Source: JBBRLA01 sp038231615 (GTDB lineage: Bacteria; Myxococcota_A; Polyangia; Palsa-1104; JAEUJZ01). Taken from it: a stretch of 10,379 nt of DNA. The translations under genes and the position numbers were made by a program. The notes under the pieces are model-generated. The model was not told the DNA's origin, made no database searches, and saw only the letters and a list, made by a program, of their open reading frames with translations. Shown in pieces: positions 6,807 through 10,379 of the stretch. Position 1 is the first letter of the stretch, and the number at the start of each line of letters is the position of its first letter. The DNA is taken from the NCBI GenBank assembly GCA_038231615.1, contig JBBRLA010000274.1, forward strand, positions 1-10,379, in the 5' to 3' direction.

Positions 6807-6854
6807 GTAAGACCCCGGTTCAAACTGTGCATGCGGATTTCCCGCACACGGCTT
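6759..6854 (-). mobile_element. 3'-terminal remnant of a group II intron (domains V and VI)
   Basis: On the minus strand, 6854-6821 is a 34-nt hairpin with the organisation of group II intron domain V. Its lower stem AAGCCGTG pairs with CACAGTTT and contains the catalytic AGC triad with its G-U wobble. There is a 2-nt bulge (TG), an upper stem TGCGG/CCGCA, and a GAAA-type loop. One C-A mismatch (A where G is expected) suggests decay. The following stem-loop (about 6816-6761) fits domain VI and ends in CTACCC/AT, the kind of pyrimidine-rich 3' end these introns have. No intron-encoded reverse transcriptase is present; upstream there is room for only about 130 bases before pepP. The identification rests on pattern recognition, not on a covariance model. 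Confidence 0.65.
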
Positions 6855-6983
6855 ACCGGTGGTCTTCTTGGCTGAGCTTGCACCGATAGCCATCCAGCAT
6901 CAACGGTCCCGTCCCGATGAGCGTCACCGCACCGTAGGGGAGGGCCTGGATCTTGTAAAGCGGGCCGCGCTATCTTCTTCTTC

Positions 6984-8303
6984 ATGTCTTCCCCTCATGT
7001 GAGTCGGCGTGAACTTTTCATCGCCCAGTTGCCGAAGAACTCCGCGGCGGTGATCGGCGGCGGCAGCGAGGTGCGGCGCAACAGCGATGTCCACCATCGC
7101 TTCCGGCAGCCCTCGGACCTGCTTTATCTGACCGGGTTCACCGAGCCCGAGGCGCTGGCGGTATTCACCCCCGGCAAAGACAAGCGCTTCACGCTCTTTG
7201 TGCGGCCCAGGGACAAGGAGCGCGAGATCTGGGAGGGGCGCCGGGCCGGCGTGGAGGGGGCGGTGGCGCGCCACGGGGCCGATCAGGCGTTCCCCATCGC
7301 CGAGCTGTCCAAGAGACTGCCCGAGCTTCTGGACGGCTGCGACGAGGTGCTGCTGGACATGGGCGACGATTCGCGCCTGGACCGGCTGGTGCTGCAAAGC
7401 ATCTCCAGCCTGCGCCAGGGGGAGCGCCGCGGGCAGCGGGCCCCGCAGCGGGTGGTGCAGTTGCGCACGGTACTTCACGAACAGCGCCTCATCAAGGACG
7501 ACGAAGCCTTGCGCTGCCTGCGCTGCGCCGTCGCCATCACCGCCGAGGCACACCTGTTGGCGGCGCGGGCGGCACGGGGCGGCACCCGGGAGTACGAGGT
7601 CGAGGCCCTGATCGATTACACGTTCCGTCGGCGCGGCGGCCACCCAGGCTATGGCACCATCGTCGGGGGCGGTGCCAACGCGACGATCCTACACTACATC
7701 GAATGCGCGGACGAGCTTCGTCAGGGCGATCTGCTGCTGATCGACGCCGGCTGCGAGTACCACGGGTTCACCGCCGACGTGACCCGCGCCTATCCCATCG
7801 GCCCCGCGGCGGGACAGCCCGGGCGGGCGGCGTTTTCTCCGACGCAGCGGCGGGTCTATGATGTGGTGCTGCGGGCCCAGCTTGCCGGAATCGACAAGGC
7901 CCGGCCAGGCGAGACCATCGAGACCATCCACGACCGCTGCACCCAGGTCCTGACCGAGGGCATGGTCGAGCTGGGCCTGCTTTCGGGCGAGCCCAAGGCG
8001 CTGATCGAAAAGGGCGAGCACAAGAAATTTTACATGCACCGCACCAGCCACTGGCTGGGGATGGACGTGCATGACGTCGGTGAATATTTTCCCTCCGGCA
8101 CCCCCCGGCGGCTTGTGCCGGGGATGGTGCTGACCATCGAGCCGGGCCTCTACATCGCAGACGAGGAAGCCTACCCGGCACAGTATCGGGGCATCGGCGT
8201 GCGCATCGAGGACGATCTCCTCATCACCGAGCAGGGCCACGAGGTCCTGACCCGAGCCATCCCCAAGCAACCCGCAGACCTGGAAGCCCTCTGGTCCGAC
8301 TGA
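6984..8303 (+). CDS. pepP: Xaa-Pro aminopeptidase (PepP type)
   Basis: Aminopeptidase P removes the N-terminal residue from peptides with proline in second position and needs two Mn2+ ions. The 439-aa product matches E. coli PepP (441 aa) along its length. The N-terminal domain carries SSAVIGGG-like and LTGFTEPEAL sequence, and the C-terminal pita-bread domain carries all five metal ligands: Asp254 (LIDAG), Asp265 (TADVT), His356 (SHWLGMDVHD), Glu386 (TIEPGLY) and Glu409 (RIEDD). Conserved HYTE-like HYIECADEL and YRGIGVRIEDD are also present. The start at 6984 fits the family length, although no Shine-Dalgarno sequence precedes it and GTG at 6999 is an alternative. The gene is divergent from the TIR gene; its promoter must lie in or next to the intron remnant, or upstream in bases I cannot assign. 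It is intact, and the role is general peptide turnover in the cytoplasm. Confidence 0.95.
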   Translation: MSSPHVSRRELFIAQLPKNSAAVIGGGSEVRRNSDVHHRFRQPSDLLYLTGFTEPEALAVFTPGKDKRFTLFVRPRDKEREIWEGRRAGVEGAVARHGADQAFPIAELSKRLPELLDGCDEVLLDMGDDSRLDRLVLQSISSLRQGERRGQRAPQRVVQLRTVLHEQRLIKDDEALRCLRCAVAITAEAHLLAARAARGGTREYEVEALIDYTFRRRGGHPGYGTIVGGGANATILHYIECADELRQGDLLLIDAGCEYHGFTADVTRAYPIGPAAGQPGRAAFSPTQRRVYDVVLRAQLAGIDKARPGETIETIHDRCTQVLTEGMVELGLLSGEPKALIEKGEHKKFYMHRTSHWLGMDVHDVGEYFPSGTPRRLVPGMVLTIEPGLYIADEEAYPAQYRGIGVRIEDDLLITEQGHEVLTRAIPKQPADLEALWSD

Positions 8304-8375
8304 CAACGGGCCGCCAAAGCGCATCCCCAGTCCCCGAAGCAGGTCCCGTGTCCCCCGCGGGAAAAACCCGATCAG

Positions 8376-8417
8376 TTGACCCGGATCCCTACTTGTGGTT
8401 ATATGTAGTCATAAGTA
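8376..8417 (+). promoter_or_regulatory. Candidate promoter with overlapping operator-like inverted repeat
   Basis: TTGACC (8376-8381) is followed after 18 bases by TATATG (8400-8405). An inverted repeat, TACTTGTG (8390-8397) and CATAAGTA (8410-8417), matches at 7 of 8 positions and straddles the -10 box, as a repressor site would. The region is markedly AT-richer than the genes around it. The micro-ORF starts 15 bases downstream of the repeat. Confidence 0.45.
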
Positions 8418-8431
8418 CTACAGGAGGTCTG

Positions 8432-8521
8432 ATGCTGCCTTTGCTCGGCAACCTGATCCTGCTCTCTATCACAGTCGGTCTTTTCGTCGTGACCGTCACC
8501 TTGCGCCGCAAGCCCCGTTAG
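8432..8521 (+). CDS. 29-aa single-pass membrane micro-protein
   Basis: ATG 8432 is preceded by a full AGGAGGT (8422-8428), the strongest ribosome site in the window, at normal spacing. It encodes 29 residues: about 20 hydrophobic ones (LPLLGNLILLSITVGLFVV) and a basic tail ending LRRKPR, then TAG. The basic C-terminus predicts an N-out/C-in single membrane helix by the positive-inside rule. I do not recognise the family. Small hydrophobic peptides with this layout include type I toxins, regulatory leader peptides and small accessory subunits of membrane complexes; nothing here decides among them. A promoter and possible operator lie just upstream, and a TPR-protein gene lies 246 bases downstream on the same strand. 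The case for translation rests on ribosome site, promoter and TM-like composition. Confidence 0.55.
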   Translation: MLPLLGNLILLSITVGLFVVTVTLRRKPR

Positions 8522-8605
8522 TCCGCTTATTGACCGCGGCCCAGGTCTGGACGGTCGATGATGAGGTCGAGACCCTTCTTATCCATAGCGAGTCCCAAGA
8601 CGATT

Positions 8606-8655
8606 GACAACAATTCTGTTGCACAACAATCGTATTGTCCAACTTGGTTGTTGTC
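8606..8655. promoter_or_regulatory. AT-rich operator-like region with nested repeats
   Basis: GACAACAA (8606-8613) and TTGTTGTC (8648-8655) are perfect inverted repeats. ACAACAAT recurs at 8607-8614 and 8623-8630, 16 bases apart, and ATTGT is found at 8634-8638. TTGACA at 8604-8609 could be a -35 box but no good -10 box stands at 16-18 bases. It lies upstream of the TPR gene. No protein is assigned. Confidence 0.4.
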
Positions 8656-8767
8656 TATCGCGGCAGAGGTCAGGTCCGCCTTCATCTTGATCTCAGGGGG
8701 ACTTTCTTGTGCTAAGAATACTTCCATGACATCACCAATGTTACAGAAATTGCCCAAATTAATCATC

Positions 8768-9394
8768 ATGGATCAAAAAGTACAAGGGCAGCCCTTGCAG
8801 CCCATGACCGACGGCAAGCCTCATCCCATGGTCGGCGTGTTCCAGGAGGTGCTGCGGCGCGCGCGGGCGCGGAAGAGCTGCCCTGACGAGGCCAGCGCGT
8901 TGACCGATCTGGGGCGGGCGGTCATGCAGACCGGCGATCCGGCGGGGGCATTGCCCTTCCTGAACGCCGCCGTCCCTCTTTACCGTCAGGTGGGGGACAA
9001 CGAGCGGGAGGGGCTGAACGCCGAGCTGATCTCCCTGTGCTACCGGGCAAAGGGCGATCTGCCCCGCGCCGCGGAGGCGCTCAAGATCGCCGAGGAGGGG
9101 GGCAACCAAGAGCTGAGCGCCTGGCGGCATTTCATGCTGGGCAGCCTGAACGTCCAGATCGGGGACAACGAGCGCGCCGGATCGTTCTTCCACACCGCGG
9201 TCGCGCAGGCCGAGGCGATCCGCCTGGACGCCCTTTTGCCGTCGTCGCTCCTGGCGCTGGCGGAGACCTTTTCGGATCGCGGCATCCACGACAAGGGGCA
9301 GCCCTTCTACCGTCGCGCGATCGAGCTTTTCGGGGAGCGGGGCGAGGTGGTGCAGGAGTCGCGCGCGCCCACCTGGGCATGGACCTGTTCATGA
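8768..9394 (+). pseudogene. TPR-repeat protein, N-terminal half (frameshifted)
   Basis: The start is placed at MDQKVQGQPLQPM (8768), downstream of the AT-rich repeat region; in-frame ATGs at 8726 and 8738 are alternatives, and none has a clear ribosome site. Tetratricopeptide repeats are visible. Examples are ALTDLGRAVMQTGDPAGALP, AELISLCYRAKGDLPRAAEA, HFMLGSLNVQIGDNERAGSF and LALAETFSDRGIHDKGQPFY. Each is a pair of amphipathic helices with the typical Gly/Ala and Asp/Pro positions. The genuine sequence runs to about VVQESRA (9366); the last residues before the TGA at 9394 are out of frame. The protein continues in another frame as the next entry. TPRs serve as protein-protein interaction scaffolds; no catalytic or DNA-binding domain is seen. 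The protein is probably cytoplasmic, since no signal peptide is visible. Confidence 0.7.
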
Positions 9395-10113
9395 CCGAGC
9401 AGGAGGCTGCCTTTCGGCAGCAGCCGACGGCAGGCAGACCCCCGCGGAAGCGCTCGGGCGTGGGCGGGTTGGAGCTGATGATCAGCGCCGCCGAAGTGCT
9501 GATCGAGAAGCAGCAATGGTTCCACGTCCCCGTGCTGGCGGAAAACATCGGCAAGCTCCTGATGAACCGTCGCGACCACGGTCGCGCTATGGAGTGGTTC
9601 CAGAAAGCGCTGGACGCCCTGCCCCGCTGCGGAATCCCGATGCCCTCGCCGACCCGCGGCATGCTGCTGCACCAGATTGGGATGTCGGCGTTGATCAGCG
9701 GGCGCAAGATCGAGGCGCGCACGTCCTTCGAGCAGTCGTTGCCCTTGCTCCGCACCGAGGGCGCGCGGCGCGAGTACGCCATCTCGCTCGGCAACCTGGG
9801 TCCGCTGCTCGCGGAAGGGAACCAGAAGGAGCTGGCTTTGAAGCACCTGCACGAGGCGGTGACGATCACCTCGACGCTGGGTGATGATGGTCTGTACGGC
9901 CAGGGGATGGGGAACCTGGGCCTCTTCCTCTTTCACCAGAAACGCCCCGAAGAGGCGCTGCCCTACCTGCGGGCCTCCCTGGACCCGCTGCGTCGCTGCA
10001 ACGACGCCCAGACCCTGGGCCTGGTGCTTCAGGCCCTGGACGCCCTCCGCGCCATCGACCTGGTGGATCCGGAAGGGCAGCAAGAGCAAGAGCCGCCCCG
10101 CTTCGTGAACTGA
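9367..10113 (+). pseudogene. TPR-repeat protein, C-terminal half (continuation after frameshift)
   Basis: From 9367 the homology-like reading continues as AHLGMDLFMTEQEAAFRQQ in another frame. Joining the halves, 8768-10113 is 1,346 bases, one base short of 449 codons including the stop, so a single missing base (or a doubled GC in the GCGCGCGC run at 9360-9367) restores one protein of about 448 aa. A linker rich in Pro/Arg (PTAGRPPRKRSGVGG) is followed by more TPRs: AENIGKLLMNRRDHGRAMEW, HQIGMSALISGRKIEARTSF, LGNLGPLLAEGNQKELALKH and MGNLGLFLFHQKRPEEALPY. It ends in an acidic/Gln tail. An internal ATG at 9379 could start a separate product. Sequencing error, pseudogene or phase-variable slippage are all possible. 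Confidence 0.7.
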
Positions 10114-10160
10114 CCGGCCTGCCGACCCTAGGGTGGCGTTTGCACTTTGGGTCGCAGTGA

Positions 10161-10379
10161 AAACGCGCTGCGAGATTCCGGAGGTTCCATGAGCCACGAC
10201 GACACCACAGCTACCAGCTGCACTATGACAACCTGGTCGCGCTGTCCAGGCAGGATTTGTCCTTGGGAGGGATGCCCTCGTATCCAACGGTGCGTCGCTA
10301 CATGAAGGACCAGGGACTGCTGCGACAAAAAAGCAGGGGGCCTCGCTCCGGTGACACCGCCGCTTTGCCGGGGTCCCAG
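10161..10379 (+). pseudogene. Transposase fragment (DDE/integrase-type), runs off right edge
   Basis: The frame opens after a TGA at 10158-10160 and stays open to the window end. It contains SYQLHYDNLVALSRQD, LGGMPSYPTVRRYMKDQG and LLRQKSRGPRSGD. This resembles the helix-turn-helix/linker region that precedes the DDE catalytic core in IS-type integrase/transposases. The catalytic core would lie beyond 10379. The first residues (KRAAARFRRFHEPRR) do not look family-like, and no start codon with a ribosome site exists in this frame. A good GGAGG followed by ATG (10181-10192) sits in a different frame; a slip near 10200 would join the two. So the gene is either frameshifted near its start or truncated at its 5' end. 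Confidence 0.6.

Noticed and set aside
8345..8372. Terminator downstream of pepP
   Set aside because: Only a 4-bp CGGG/CCCG stem around five A residues is visible; too weak to call.
8527..8769. Minus-strand 80-codon frame with fairly normal amino-acid composition
   Set aside because: No ribosome site, no motif, and it lies antisense across the repeat-rich putative control region of the TPR gene; the good composition follows from the AT-rich DNA.
1..10379. CRISPR array, tRNA or rRNA genes
   Set aside because: No regularly spaced direct repeats and no recognisable tRNA or rRNA sequence were seen on either strand.

Overview
The window is GC-rich, and its gene content suggests a proteobacterium-like or Myxococcota-type genome. 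The pointers are a CyaY/frataxin gene, an E. coli-type PepP, a lipoprotein adenosine deaminase, a TIR-nSTAND protein and Rpn-like debris. This taxonomic guess rests on gene families and codon use only and is weak.

Layout. Left part, 1-3430, housekeeping-like: a rhomboid intramembrane protease on the minus strand, running off the left edge; a divergently transcribed lipoprotein adenosine deaminase (plus); and a convergent cyaY/frataxin gene (minus). Middle part, about 3430-6860, accessory: a 511-aa AAA-type ATPase with a C-terminal PD-(D/E)XK-like nuclease domain (plus), bracketed by two closely related GC-rich hairpins; then, on the minus strand, a TIR-nSTAND gene whose 3' half has been replaced, out of frame, by the tail of an Rpn-like gene. 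Both edges of this part carry the same 53-nt sequence. It directly abuts the start codons of cyaY and of the TIR gene. At the TIR edge it is preceded by a 34-nt element with the layout of a group II intron domain V, so I read the repeats as 3'-terminal remnants of a group II intron. Right part: pepP (plus), a previously unlisted 29-codon membrane micro-ORF with a strong ribosome binding site, an AT-rich stretch full of ACAACAAT/TTGTTGT repeats, a TPR-repeat protein gene broken by one frameshift, and the beginning of a fragmentary DDE-type transposase at the right edge.

How the genes relate. No long operon is evident; most genes sit alone with short intergenic regions and frequent strand changes. 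The middle block looks like a decaying defence/mobile island. It has one apparently intact ATPase-nuclease, one truncated TIR sensor/effector whose usual catalytic glutamate position seems to be Phe, one decapitated Rpn-type gene, and intron scars. The main items to follow up are the intron-derived leaders, the hairpin pair around the ATPase, the TIR/Rpn deletion scar, and the micro-ORF in front of the TPR gene.
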